From Ecdyonurus torrentis (Eukaryota; Arthropoda; Insecta; Ephemeroptera; Heptageniidae): a stretch of DNA of 64,000 bases. Location: the NCBI GenBank assembly GCA_949318235.1, contig OX439137.1, positions 2,118,909 through 2,182,908 of the forward strand. Direction: 5' to 3'. The notes under the pieces are model-generated. The model searched no databases, was not told where the DNA came from, and was given only the letters and a program-made list of their open reading frames with translations. This document shows, piece by piece, positions 29,707 through 41,476 of the stretch (its first letter is position 1; each line of letters starts with the position of its first letter). A program made the position numbers and the translations under genes.

Positions 29707-30059
29707 ATGCTTGTATGCACATATGCCCAAAATTTGATTTTTTTTTTTTTTTTTACCAATATTTAAAAAAAAAAAAAGGGACACATCCCTAAAACTTCTA
29801 CCCTGAAGGTTATTGGGGTGAAAAATAGAACGCACCCAAATCTGCAATACCAAATTATCATGTACATACCTATAGCTTCCTGACGATGCATATCCAAATT
29901 TAATTGTTATGTGACTGTTGAACATTTTAATACCCTATATATAATTTGTTCTACGGGGTGACTGGAGTTAGTCTTTTTTTTTTTTTTTTCTAATTGTTCA
30001 TTTAACCAAGAATTGTCATTTTCAATGGGTCGAGATAATGCAAACTAAAAAGTTCTCAT

Positions 30060-30284
30060 AATGCTGTTCGTAAACCCTGTTCTCTGCTCCTAAAATGACT
30101 ATCAGCTTTATGCAGTTATTTGAATAATGCTGTTTGTAAACCCTGTTCCCTTGCACCAAAAAATGCGCATTCCATTTGAATAACCAAAGGCGATCGTCAT
30201 TTAGGAGCAGAGAACAGGGTTTACGAACAGCATTAATGCAATGCACATTTTTTGTTGCAAGAGAACAGGGTTTACGAACAACAT
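30060..30284. repeat. Double-hairpin MITE Fb2, unit 3
   Basis: Counterpart of 5710-5934. Confidence 0.75.
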
Positions 30285-30590
30285 TTAAACTGTATATTTT
30301 TTTCCCTTAATAGTTTTATATCTATTTCCACTGATTACTTTATAATTTTTATAATTATGTTTCAGAAATCACCTCGTCAGCTAATGTTTGATGAACTAAA
30401 AAGAGAGTGAAAAAAGTAGAGAAGTGACAACTAAGAGCATGCAGCCCACAAAATTGCATGGAGCGGCAGCAGCTATAAGAGAAATATAATAGGGAGTGGT
30501 AGAGGAAGAAATTGGAACTTTTCAGAAAATTAGCTCACATCACAACAAATAAATTTCAGTCATGAACAAAATTTTGAAATAAAATGAAAT

Positions 30591-30627
<37 letters not shown>

Positions 30628-30794
30628 TTATTAATTTTTATAAGTTAAAAAAAAATCAATTTGCTTAAAAAGTTGGAACTAAAATTTTAATTTTCATGTT
30701 TATATTTTTGAAATGTAATAACTTAAATATATGCTAGTGTTTTGATGTGTTAAAATAGCCGTTACTTAAGACGTGTGAACTATTAACTTTCAAA

Positions 30795-31264
30795 ATGTGT
30801 TACTACAAACTGGTAGGAGACGAAGAAGTATTAGAGGAGTGTATCGTGCAATTATTAAAAAATAGTCGTTTTAACACACATAGTAAATCATCACAATTAT
30901 TAATCATTAAAAAGGGTCGTCCAACACCCAATCTCCCTAATATGATTAGTAACAAAAAAAGAGGTCAAAGAAAGTTCTATAATTATTATTATAATAAAAT
31001 ACCATGGCTGACTGCTTGTGCAGAATTAAACAAAATATTTTGCTGGCCGTGCTTGCTGTTCAGTGATGTTCAGACACGTTGGATTAGTAAAGGATATTCT
31101 GATTTAAATAATTTTCATAAAACATGGAAACGCCATCACAAACTTCAAGCACACAAAGATTCAGTTTTACATTTTGAGAATTATAAATCATTAAATAATA
31201 TCATTGATCCAGATCCAGTAATGTTTGTTGCTCCACTCGCAGTGATTAGACAGAAGAAAAATAG
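30795..31264 (+). CDS. Copy 3 exon 1: TTF-type zinc finger
   Basis: 470 nt; same ATG context and donor (AAATAG|gtttgt) as copy 2. It lies within the part of unit 3 that is nearly identical to unit 2. Confidence 0.78.
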
Positions 31265-33657
31265 GTTTGTATATACCTATAGCTATTTATATAGAAATAG
31301 TTTCATGCTTATTAGAAGATATTTTGAATTTATTATTTCTGCATTGTTAAAAAACGCAACTCAAGTAACAAGTCAATGCTGTTGTGATTAAACCATACTT
31401 TTACTTACAGCGTGTTTGCTTACTTAAAAATGAACTCAACAATCAAAGACATTTGTTAAAGGCATAGACCAGAAGACAACGTAAGCAATTATATCACAAA
31501 CACATGATGGGACTTACCTATAAATAACTTTAGTTTGTCTCAAAACCCAACGGTAGCTCCGTAGCAGTAATCATAATTCGATTTATGCGCAACCTGCACA
31601 ACATTTTTATACTAATTTTTGCATGTTTCTGACGTCATAAACATGAGTAGTCACACAAATTGTATACTTTACTGTATTTTCACACTCACTCGTAGGGGTA
31701 CATTAACATTCTTGTTAAAATTGTCATCCGTTTTGAAGATCCCATTTTTTGTGTATTCATTAAAAAGCACATGTTGTTTTATGCGGTCTATGGCTTTAAG
31801 GAAAATAAACCATTTCAGTTATAAGTATGATAAATTTGAAAGGATATGCTGGGAGAAACCAGCAAGGGCTTTACCATAGTGAAGAGAGTCCCATAATTTG
31901 GTGACAAATCTTGCTAGCACAGATATAAAAAATACTAACTCATTGGGAATATTTCAGCAATAAACTACAAGAGGGATGGAGTGTCTTCATCAGTCTAATA
32001 AATAAGTCTGTAAGAACTGATGAAGACACTTCATCTCTCTTGTAGTTTATTGCCAAAATATTTCCAATGTGTTAGTTATTATATCTGTGCTAGTAAGATT
32101 TTCACCAAACTATGGGACTCTCTTCACTATGGTAAAGCCAGTGTTGGTTTCTCCTAGCATTTTCTTTCAAATTTAGGGGCTAGAATAAATAACTCAATAA
32201 CTTTTAAACTCCCTCATCTAAAAATGTGTAATTATCACAGATATATAAAAAGGATTGGAAGCTCTTGTTGAAAAAAAGTTCCCTTAATGATGTAATTCAA
32301 ATTTTTGCAGCAAATACACAAAAATACAAAATTACATATAAAAGTGGCGCTGCAACCAAGGGTAAAATTTTAACCTCCCCTTGATTGCAACGTCACTTTT
32401 TACGTTTGACATGTTGATCGTTGCGGCAAAAATTTGAACTACATCATGAGGGTAATATGTTTTTAAGATACGGCATTAATACAGAGGCGTGCCAGCATGC
32501 TTATTATTTTTTAAAAATTAAGATAATTATATATATTTTTTTATATGTTCTGGGGAACTTAAAGCCCTTGTCAAGTTACTTTTTTATCATTTAAAATACT
32601 AGATTGATAATTGCCATAACTTATTATCCATGTATTAGAACTGTTGATTTTGTATTTATTTTCATTGCAGCGGTTATTTCATGCATCTGAAGTCACAATG
32701 TACCAATAAGGTCGTGATAGGGGTAAAGAACTTGAAAAAGGGACTTAAATATATCACGTGACCAGAGCGTTGGTTCATTGTGACGTCAAATACGTGAAAT
32801 AACCGCCAAAAAGAAAAAAAATACAAAATTAATGTGTTTTTGTTTAATTCATGGATAATAAGGTATGGTATATAATTATCAATATAGTATTCTAAATGAC
32901 AAAAAAGTAAGTTTGACTGCTAGGGCTTTAAAAAAGGATTGAATAAAAAAAAAATAAAAAAAAAACTACTCTATTTTTCATTGTGATTTCAGAAAATTCA
33001 CCAATGAAATGGACATAAAGACTGAAAAAGAAATAGATCCACTACATGTACCCACACTAATCAAAACAGAGGTCAACCAGGAACCAGAGTATGAAAACAG
33101 CGTACAGACACAAACCTCAAACCTGCCTGAACCTGTCAAGATTAAAATTGAACCTCGCGAGGAAGGAGAATTGAAGTTTGGGGAAGAAACTGTCATACTT
33201 GGTACTGCTGTTGTGAGAGTGGAATTTAAACAAGAAATTGAAGAAAATGAAGTGAGACCTGAAGAATTTGAAAATATAAAAATTAATACAGAGCCTGCAG
33301 AATTTGATAACGTAGAAATGCAAGCTGAAGATTTTGATGAAGAAGAAATACTTGAAGAACACTCAAGTTTTTATTTGAACTCTAAAATTGAGATTGTAAG
33401 TATATGTGGGGAAAAAAAAAGAAAAAAAAAGAAAAAAAAAAAAGATCAAATATATTTGCCCCCAACAACACCAAAATTTTACAGTTATTCAATGTTATAT
33501 TGAAGTCAGTTATCCCTAGCTGTTCTGTTACGCCAAAAAATTGCACATTCCATTTGGTTAACCATAGATGATCATCATTTCAGGGGCAAAGAACAGGGTT
33601 TACGGACAGCATTAAAATATATATATACTTTTGTTCCTATATTATATATATATATAT

Positions 33658-33695
<38 letters not shown>

Positions 33696-35579
33696 TGAAA
33701 AAATCATTGCGGTTAATGATACTAAAACAATAGGATAGAAATAGAACGAGAGAAATTAGAGCACTATGTATTGAAAGTAAATGCAAAGCGAAGTTCTCTA
33801 ATTTTGATAGTTACAATGGGATGGGACTCAAATTAATTCACTAGCGTTTGCTAGGACGTTTTTTATGAAAGAATTTAAAAGGATGGGTTATTCTGTGCGA
33901 AAACTAGCCATACATACCAAATATCGTCACGCAAACTATCTCTCAATCTGGCTGGACGCGTTTCGACCTATGTGTTCCGAATATTGTATATTAATAAAAT
34001 TAATATACAATAAAACATCGCGGGTCTCAGGTACTCTTCAGCAGCCCATGGTAGTACAATATCACCGCTTGGTACGTGTGGTTCATATCGCACGCCATGT
34101 GAAAATGAGATTTAGTCAGAGTGCTTGCTGTGCAGTTTCCTCTCCTCTCTGTGCAAAGACTCGCCAAACATACAAGTATGTATCACGAAACAGGTGTCGT
34201 TTTGCGGGGTAGTGGTCGCGGCTGCTTCCTTCTCTGCATTGGGGAATGTAGGGAGGGGGGGGGGGGGCGCGGCGGACACTGCTCAGCAAGCGCTCTGACT
34301 AAACAAAGAAGTGCCGGAAAAAGAAACCATGTGAAGGTAAAAGTGGGAGAAAAGTTGGTGCCACCAGCAAGCTAGGCCTGAGTTACCTCCCACTTATACC
34401 TTTATGTGGTTTCCTCTTCCGGCAATTCTTTTTCCGCATTTTGAGTAAACATATGCGCTCACTGTATTATCACTGCAAAATTTCAGATTTTTCTTTCTTT
34501 ACAATTTAATTGTCAAATCCAATATTAGCTGAGTTCTTGCTTTGATTCTATTACCATTACATTCAAACTGAAAGAGTTTTAAGTCTTTTAAAAAATGGTC
34601 CAAAGTTGCACCCCACTCTATGTTACTTCTTTGTTACTGCCGTGGGATATTTTGTACCCCATACAATATAAAAAGCTTGAATAAGTGTTAAAATAAAATC
34701 CCCAGGCACCTGCTTAAACTCATTTGTAGTTGCCTAAAATTTAGGAGAAGAAAATTTTAGTCCTAAGAAAAATAATAATAATAGTGAGTTCCCTCCCCCC
34801 CCCCCCCCCCCCCATAACATTGCTGTGGTACATTTTATACTACATCAGTTGATGGTCATAATTTTTGTAGGTGGCAATAAGAAAAGATTACATAAAAAGT
34901 AGCAAAATTTGTATGATTTCAGGAAGATGATCCACTGAGTGATTCTGAAAACTCAAGTAACAAGAAAGAAGAAAACAAAAAAGTGTCGTGTAATATTTGT
35001 TACAAAATTATTGAAGGCTCCACTACTTTGATTGCACATAAAAAAACATTACACCCACGTCAAAGCCGCAATTGTGATTTCTGTAACAAATATTGCAAAA
35101 ATAGTACACTGGTATACCAACATATACGTATAGTACATGGTGATACAAAGTATGCATGTAGCCAATGTAATTACATTGGAAAATGTAAAACATATTTACA
35201 ATCACACGTCAACTACCATCATAATTCGAATGAAACTTACAAGTGTGATTTTTTTAACTGTAAGAAATATTTCAAAAATAGTAAACTTCTAGATAGACAC
35301 ATTGAAAGAGTTCATAGTGATGCAAAGTTTGAATGTAGCAAATGTGACTACGTGGGAAAAAGTAAAACTTATTTACTTTATCACATCAGATATAATCATA
35401 AATTAAAAGAAAGTTGTAAGTGTGATTTTTTTAATTGTGACAAATATTTCAAAAATAGTAAACTACTATATGGACATATTAGAACAGTTCATGGAAATGC
35501 AAAGTTTGAATGTAACCAATGTGATTACGTCGCAAAATGTAAAATATATTTACTCAGACATATCAAAATCCGTCATTAA
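30795..35579 (+). CDS. Copy 3: TTF zinc finger - acidic linker - seven-finger C2H2 protein (intact, 3 exons)
   Basis: Joined exons 30795-31264, 32993-33395 and 34923-35579 give 509 codons without a stop, with the same splice phases as copy 2 (two bases carried from exon 1, then phase 0). The TTF exon is identical in protein to copy 2, the linker is clearly diverged, and the finger exon has seven fingers instead of five. The linker carries four psi-K-x-E motifs (IKTE twice, IKIE, FKQE), which suggests SUMO modification of a nuclear regulator; this is inference. Together with copy 2 it is one of only two intact members in the window. Introns hold MITE T1, foldback Fb3, a GC-rich MITE and AT repeats. 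Confidence 0.75.
31460..31795. mobile_element. TTAA-flanked MITE T1, unit 3
   Basis: 336 bp between TTAA at 31456-31459 and 31796-31799. Diverged from the unit 1 and 2 copies. Confidence 0.7.
31831..32174. repeat. Foldback element Fb3, unit 3
   Basis: Arms TAAATTTGAAAG ... GGAGAAACC and complement, with a TCTGTAAG(A/G)ACTGATGAAG core. Confidence 0.8.
32993..33395 (+). CDS. Copy 3 exon 2: acidic linker with SUMO-type motifs
   Basis: Encodes KFTNEMDIKTEKEIDPLH through EIEENE repeats to SKIEI. Acceptor ttgtgatttcag, donor GAG ATT|gtaagt. Glutamate-rich, no recognised fold. Confidence 0.72.
33640..33692. repeat. (AT)n tract in intron 2 of copy 3
   Basis: Imperfect AT repeat. Confidence 0.85.
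34111..34303. repeat. GC-rich MITE in intron 2 of copy 3
   Basis: About 193 bp with ends TTTAGTCAGAGTGCTTGCTG and CAGCAAGCGCTCTGACTAAA, plus a long poly-G tract. Found once. It explains the 115- and 84-codon chance frames here. Confidence 0.65.
34320..34440. repeat. Hairpin block shared by intron 2 of copies 3 and 4
   Basis: The AGTGGGAGAAAAGTTGGTGC ... AGCTAGGCCTGAGTTACCTC block recurs at about 45350-45480. It shows that the copy 4 interval 45300-46344 is homologous to intron 2 of copy 3. Confidence 0.7.
34923..35579 (+). CDS. Copy 3 exon 3: seven C2H2 zinc fingers
   Basis: Codes for EDDPLSDSENSSNKKEENKK and seven fingers. Fingers 1-3 are CNIC, CDFC and CSQC types. Fingers 4 and 6 have the widened C-x4-C form (CDFFNC). 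Fingers 5 and 7 are CSKCDYVGK and CNQCDYVAK types. Compared with copies 1, 2 and 4 there is one extra two-finger module. Stop TAA at 35577-35579. Confidence 0.87.
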   Translation, partial: EDDPLSDSENSSNKKEENKKVSCNICYKIIEGSTTLIAHKKTLHPRQSRNCDFCNKYCKNSTLVYQHIRIVHGDTKYACSQCNYIGKCKTYLQSHVNYHHNSNETYKCDFFNCKKYFKNSKLLDRHIERVHSDAKFECSKCDYVGKSKTYLLYHIRYNHKLKESCKCDFFNCDKYFKNSKLLYGHIRTVHGNAKFECNQCDYVAKCKIYLLRHIKIRH

Positions 35580-35667
35580 TTGCAAATGAATGGAGATTTT
35601 TGTGACAAGAATTAAGTCCTTTCTGAATTTAATAGTAAGAGTTCAACTCATATATAAATTATAAAAC

Positions 35668-36061
35668 TATGATAAATTGAAAGAAAAGGATAGGAGAAAC
35701 CAGCAAGGGCCTTACCATAGTGAAGAGAGTCCCATATATAGTTCGGTGAAAATCTTGCTAGCACAGATATAAAATAACTAACACATTGGAAATATTTCGG
35801 CAATCGACTCCAAGAGAGATATGGAGCGTGTTATGCCTTCATCAGTCCTTACAGACTCAGAGAGAAACTCTCTGAGTCTGTAAGGACTGATGAAGGCATA
35901 ACACGCTCCATATCTCTCTTGGAGTCGATTGCCGAAATATTTCCAATGTGTTAGTTATTTTATATCTGTGCTAGCAAGATTTTCACCGAACTATGGGACT
36001 CTCTTCACTATGGTAAGGCCCTTGCTGGTTTTCTCCTATCCTTTTCTTTCAATTTATCATA
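35668..36061. repeat. Near-perfect 394-bp palindrome (Fb3 family)
   Basis: Arms of about 190 bp from TATGATAAATTGAAAGAAAA to its complement, differing mainly by a 4-bp indel, around a three-base centre (CTCAGAGAG AAA CTCTCTGAG). It lies 88 bp after the stop codon of copy 3 and would form a very stable hairpin. Confidence 0.92.
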
Positions 36062-36559
36062 CCTAACCGCGATGGTTTATTTTCCTTAATATACATATAA
36101 TTATAAAACTAGACATTTAAATAGTAAATTACCAGAATTTTATGATTTATAAATAATAATTTATAATAAATTAATAATTATAAAAAAATAAAAAAAAAGT
36201 GGACAAAGTCAGGGCCCTAGAGTGAGCCCACAGCTATGTTTTTATTGATTTTAATAATAATATAAATACGAATGTAAAAGTAGCACCAAATGTGCATATA
36301 GAATGTAAGTGTTTTGACTTTTTCTGTCTGTAATTTGACCTTGACGATTACGATGTATATTGTATACGATTGAAGGAAAGCGAGAGAAGTAAAGAAATTT
36401 TGAATTTGAAGTTCATAAACATTAATGTAAGAGCTCAATTCAGATAATATTTGACTTGTACTACACTCACAGCCATCTCAAAACCTAATCTACCCATAAA
36501 AGTGAAGCTGCTTTCTTTAGAAAATAATGATCAACAATGTCATCTTAATCGTTGATGAT

Positions 36560-36665
36560 CGGAGCACGTCATATTACGTGCTAGAGCGGATGGGCTCTCG
36601 CGCCGACTTACGTAATATGACGTTCTAATGCTTATGCGCTAGCATTTTACTCCGGCCGGGCGGAC
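36560..36665. repeat. Small hairpin with CGTCATATTACG stem
   Basis: GTCATATTACGT(G) and its complement flank a GC-rich loop, inside diverged 3' unit sequence. Confidence 0.55.
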
Positions 36666-36697
36666 CATATAAATCTGGCAACGTTGCTGTCACTTAA

Positions 36698-37033
36698 AGG
36701 AATAGACCAGAGACAAACACAAGCATTTATATGACAAAACACTTGATGGGACTTACATAAATAACTTTAGTTTAGTCTCAAAACCCAAACTGTAGCTCCG
36801 TAGCAGTGATCAGAAATTTCAATTTATCCAACCCGCACAACATTTTCATTCTAATTTTTGCATGTTTCTGACGTCATAAACATTAATGTTCACCCAAATT
36901 GCATACTTTACAGTATTTTCACACTCGCTCGTGGGGCTACATTAACATTGTGGTAAAAAATTATCATCAGTTTTGAAAATCCGATTTCGTGTTTACTCAT
37001 ATTAAAAGCACATGTTTTATGTGGTCTATGGCT
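36698..37033. mobile_element. TTAA-flanked MITE T1, spacer copy
   Basis: 336 bp, TTAA at 36694-36697 and 37034-37037, ends AGGAATAGACCAGA / TGGTCTATGGCTT. Confidence 0.8.
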
Positions 37034-37307
37034 TTAAGCTTTAAGATGACATATATTTACCATTTTCTAAAGGAAGTGGCATAATATATTGCTTTGGTGG
37101 GTACATTTAGAGATGATTCAGTGCACCGTCGTTTCGTCTATCTATTGCAGCAATTTTTTTATTTACAAGTGAAATTATCAGGAGCAATCGTCAAACGTAC
37201 CATATCTTCATAGAATTACTGTGTCAGATATGTAATGCACGGCGTGCTGGTGATAATTTCACTTAATGTATTATGTGATTGGGAGCTATATTTGTAAAGT
37301 AGGTTAA

Positions 37308-37643
37308 GGCAGTAGGGGACCGACCTTATATCTAAAAAACTAGCTCGTGTTTTGGGTCTAAATTTGGTATCATTGTATAGCTAAGGGTCACACCTAGCCG
37401 TGATAAAAATTTCAAGATGTGTCACCGTCCAAAAAAAAAAAAGAAAAAAATTATTGAAATTAACATTATGCCTTATGGGCTTAAAATTTCAAAAAATCAT
37501 ATAAAATTAATTTGCACGGTGACCCCCCAAAAATTTTATATATTTGAAATTGTCTTAAGCAGAAGTATCATTGTGCAAAATTTCAGATTTTTTTGCCGAT
37601 AAAAGTTTTTGAGTCTAATGGCCGACGTCGGTCCCCTACTCCC
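37308..37643. mobile_element. TTAA-flanked MITE T2b
   Basis: 336 bp with ends GGCAGTAGGGGACCGAC and GTCGGTCCCCTACTCCC and TTAA on both sides (37304-37307, 37644-37647). A truncated relative starts at 48827. Confidence 0.85.
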
Positions 37644-38103
37644 TTAAGGAAAAGCTTCTGGTTTGAAGAAACATAATCATAGGAAATATGCAAATATGAA
37701 ACAATTAATATAGATCTGAATATTAGTCATGGCTGTGTGATAAATATTAAGATTCAGGAATTTATTAGACTTTGGTGTTATCTTTTTGAAAAAGAATGAG
37801 TTTTTATGATTTTTATTGAACAGTATATTAACTGATAATTTAATTGTATATTTTGCACTATGCGATGTATATATTTTTTATAACTTAATCTTATAAGTTT
37901 ATAAATATTATTTAGTTTTTTTATATTTTGTAAAAAATAAGAAATATTTTTTAAAAATTAAAGAGGGGGGGGGGGGGAATTATTTTATGTACTTTATTTT
38001 GAAGATAAAAATAAATTGAATTAAATAAAAACCATTAAAATTTGAAGTGCACTTTTTGATTTCTAAATAAAAAGTTTGTATGATAAAGTATGTAGATTTT
38101 CTT

Positions 38104-38137
<34 letters not shown>

Positions 38138-39080
38138 ATAGGTATGTACGTATGTGTGTAACGCATGACTTCATTCGCATGGCATCAAAAAATTAAAAAC
38201 TCCTTTTTAGATTTCGAGTTACCATTACAAGCAAACGGAAAAGATCGAACCCTTAAAAGATTTATTTTGTCTGCACAGTGTAAAATTATAATTTATTAAT
38301 TATAAATTTATTCATGAATGAAATTGCTTTTTGTAGAATTTTTAACTTTTTATTTTAAATGTGTATATATTACAAATCTGTTCAAATTTCAACTTCTATT
38401 ATTCTTTTTCTTCAGGATTTTTTTATTGTACAGATCCCAAATGCAACTAAAACTTTTAAATACTCTCTCTATCTCTACTAAAAATGATCAAGTATAAATA
38501 TTTTTATAATACAATGATGAATAAAATATAATATAATAAAAAAAAGATAATTGCTTTTGAGAACATTTAAAAAAAATGCAATTCGCGCAAAAATAACTTT
38601 TTTTGTATGCTTCTGCCATCTATGGAGAATTACCCGAACTTTTTGAATTCTCCACTTACCAGCTGATATTTGTAAACATTGGTTGAAAATGTGAGAAAAT
38701 GATTATTTTATTTTAAAAATTTTAATGTATTTTTAAATATATTTATTGAAAATAAGTAATACTTCAAGTGGAATCTGTAACAAACAGTAACAATTGTGGT
38801 GCATATATGTATGTAATACATATATGTTAAAAAAATGCAGAAAGTTATTTGGCTGTGCTGTGAGATGGGTAGGGGGTATAGGGTAGGATGTTATTTTACC
38901 GGCACTCTGGCACTCTAGCTACGATTTTGGTGTTTTTGGAAACTATATATGGTGTGAGATTTTCTATTATTCTTTATCTTTTACATCAAACCGGGGTGAC
39001 TTTTATGGGAACACCCTGTTTGCCGAACAATAAACTCGCATACATACCTAAACTTCCTACCCTGGAGGTTAGTGTGACAG
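37644..39080. other. 3' tail of unit 3: no gene seen
   Basis: AT-rich, with a poly-A run at 38108-38134. 38390-39080 is diverged from 20340-21010. No coding block recognised. Confidence 0.55.
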
Positions 39081-39744
39081 ATTGACTATAGTAAAGGAAC
39101 AACGGTTTTGTGGCTGAATATAGGATGTTTGCATTCATGTTAAAGTCGACGTCATATTGGATAACTCAATAACATATATATGGGTGGCATAGGAAAATAA
39201 CTCCTATTGCCAGTTTAAAACCAGTGTGCAGTATTTTTAAAGAATAGATGCTGTAAATATGTTGAATTAGTATCTCAAATGTAAAAAAAATAAAAGATTA
39301 ATCGATTTCTCAAAAAAAAAAATTGGCTTTAATGATGTTACATGAACCAAACCAATCAAAGCAACTTCAGTATGGCCGCCAAGTGCATTAAATATGACGT
39401 CATCTGCATACACACTATATGTGATTTCTGTCACATCCGTTTCCGTTTGTCCTTACTAATCATGCGCAGTAAGTCGAAACGGAAGCGGATGTAAGCAAAA
39501 TTGCTCATTGTCGCCTTCAAAACAGTTGTTCTTTTATCAGTGAATAGCATTTAAATCTGGTACCAACGTGTCAGGCACATTGACTGCTAAAGGAACAACT
39601 GTTTTGAGGCTGACTATTTTGCTCACATCTGCTTCCATTTTGAATTTTTGTGCAAAGCGTAGTATATAAGTCAAAACGGATGTGGCTGATATCGCTTAAA
39701 AACGGCCTTAAAACCGTACGTTGTTCCTTTACTATACATAGTCA
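39081..39744. repeat. Composite foldback element (AGTAAAGGAACAAC ends)
   Basis: Outer ends ATTGACTATAGTAAAGGAAC and its near complement at 39710-39744. Inside are inverted copies of the AAACGGAAGCGGATGT motif. A simpler 160-bp relative lies at 54913-55071. Confidence 0.75.
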
Positions 39745-39883
39745 ATAAACTTACTGACGATGGGTGTATCAGTTTTATTGCAAACAAACAGTTCAAAATT
39801 TGTATACCCTAACTAAGAATTAACTGTCATTTTAAATAGCCAGATCATAATAAAATATATAGCAAAAGCTTAAAGTTCTTATA

Positions 39884-40485
39884 ATGAGGAAGTCTACACG
39901 AAGTTAACCCCTAGGTTTGAATACGTCATTTGAAAGATAAAAAGTAGTAGATAAACTTGGCATAGGCAATTACCTGCAAAATTGACGTTTTATTTAATAA
40001 AAGAAGAAATAAAACATTTCAATTCCCAACCCTTTGCTGACTATGGGCTGTAAGATGCAACCTCTAGTTAAACCTTAGTTATCTTTTTTTAATTGTTGCA
40101 ACAATCAAAATAAAAACTTAACTACGGTTTAACTAGTTAGTTAGCGTTGCAGCTTACGGGGGTTAGACGTCATTTGTTTACATCAGATTTTCAATTGTCT
40201 TCTGGATCTCATGCAAAACTGCTACAAGTTCAAAAAATTTAACGACCAACAGCCACCTTTCAACAATGGGATCGTTTGAAATCCAGAAGACAATTGAAGA
40301 TCGGATGTAAACAAATGATGTCATAGTCGGCAAAGGGCTGGGAATTGAACTTTTTTATTTCTTCTTTTATTAAATAAAACGTCAATTTTCCAGGTAATTG
40401 CCTATGCCAAGTTTATCTACTACTTTTTATCTTTTCAATGACGTATTCAAACCTAGGGGTTAACTTTGTGTAGACTTCCTTAATA
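39884..40485. repeat. Nested foldback, three hairpins in one another
   Basis: Outer arms about 39884-40050 and 40320-40485 (GAAGTCTACACGAAGTTAAC and complement). Inside lie one hairpin at about 40040-40160 and another at about 40166-40330 (GTTTACATC...CAATTGTCTTCTGGAT). Confidence 0.8.
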
Positions 40486-40582
40486 TAGAATATAATTTTC
40501 TCTTATATATTTCCAATGCTTACTTTATAATGGGTGAAAAGGCCCAAACTGTACAGACAGGCATATAATTACCCGTTACTCG

Positions 40583-40982
40583 TTTTTTTTTTTTTTTTTT
40601 TTTTTTGCTTGTCATATTGTGTTATTGTGCTATACACCAATCCCAGTCCCAGTCAAGACATTGTCTTATCGACAAATAAGGACTTTCCAATTAATGTAAA
40701 AGCACACACGGGCCGGCCACGGCCTAAGTACACAGCCCGGCATTCGCCATGACAGCCTATAGAAACCGTGGAAACGTCTAGGCAGGCTGGTCGATGCAAT
40801 CACATCAATCATGCACCTCCCGAATACTGTGCGTCGTCATGGAATGCATATAAACATGCATCGTGCAACGTGTTGTGCTCTCACACTTCACGTACGCACC
40901 TAGCAGTGGCTCGAACCTATACTCGGTGAGGAGTACAGAGTTGCGAGTCAGCTGCCTTCACCACTCGGCCATACCAGCTCGG
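40583..40982 (-). mobile_element. tRNA-derived SINE, full-length copy
   Basis: On the minus strand the head has a tRNA-like internal promoter, with A box TGGCCGAGTGG (40961-40971) and B box GGTTCGAGCC (40908-40917), resembling tRNA-Leu/Ser. A body of about 300 bp and a poly-A tail (poly-T at 40583-40606) follow. A second copy, lacking the head, is at 50419-50752. Confidence 0.88.
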
Positions 40983-41250
40983 TTTTTCGTTGCATGGTTT
41001 ACACCATGTAATCTGTCAGATTAAAGAATATCATGATTGTAGTAATATGTATGTTATGTGGTGGCCTCTGTACTATAGGTACCACTTACTTCACTGTCCG
41101 TCTCAGACTCTGTCATTAAATCATTATGCAAAACTGTAGACGTGTAGCAATGTATTTATGATATGTTTAATAAATATTAAGTTTAATTATTATTATTATT
41201 TAGATGGTTGTGATTTGGATATTATTATATGTTTATGTTTATATAATTGG

Positions 41251-41476
41251 ATAATGGAGGTTATCGGTTAAAAAAAAAAATGCTTAAAAAATTTTCTATG
41301 ACTTAAAACACGTAAAAGTATGTCTAGTATTTCTCATTTAAATTTCTCCAAAATCGGTGGAGTAGTTTTCTCAAAAATCGCAAAAAACGTGTTTTTCCCC
41401 ATAAGAGTAATGTTAAATTAGGGGACCCTAGCTTAACCCACATCTCCCCGCGCGCTAAACCGATAACCTCCATTAT
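41251..41476. repeat. Foldback/MITE with ATAATGGAGGTTATCGGTT ends
   Basis: About 226 bp, inverted ends perfect for 18 bp (right end ACCGATAACCTCCATTAT). Single copy seen. Confidence 0.75.

Larger units (their letters stand above)
29278..39080 (+). repeat. Tandem unit 3 (mosaic)
   Basis: 29278 to about 31390 is almost identical to units 1 and 2. Beyond the end of the TTF exon read-through the similarity drops to that of an older paralogue with many indels. It carries intact gene copy 3, and its 3' tail (36480-39080) is diverged from 19143-21011. Confidence 0.8.

Noticed and set aside
33865..34375. 115- and 84-codon frames in intron 2 of copy 3
   Set aside because: They run through a GC-rich MITE with inverted ends, and no homologous frame exists in the other units.
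40905..40982. A tRNA gene
   Set aside because: A and B boxes are present, but the acceptor stem does not close and the sequence continues into a SINE body with poly-A.
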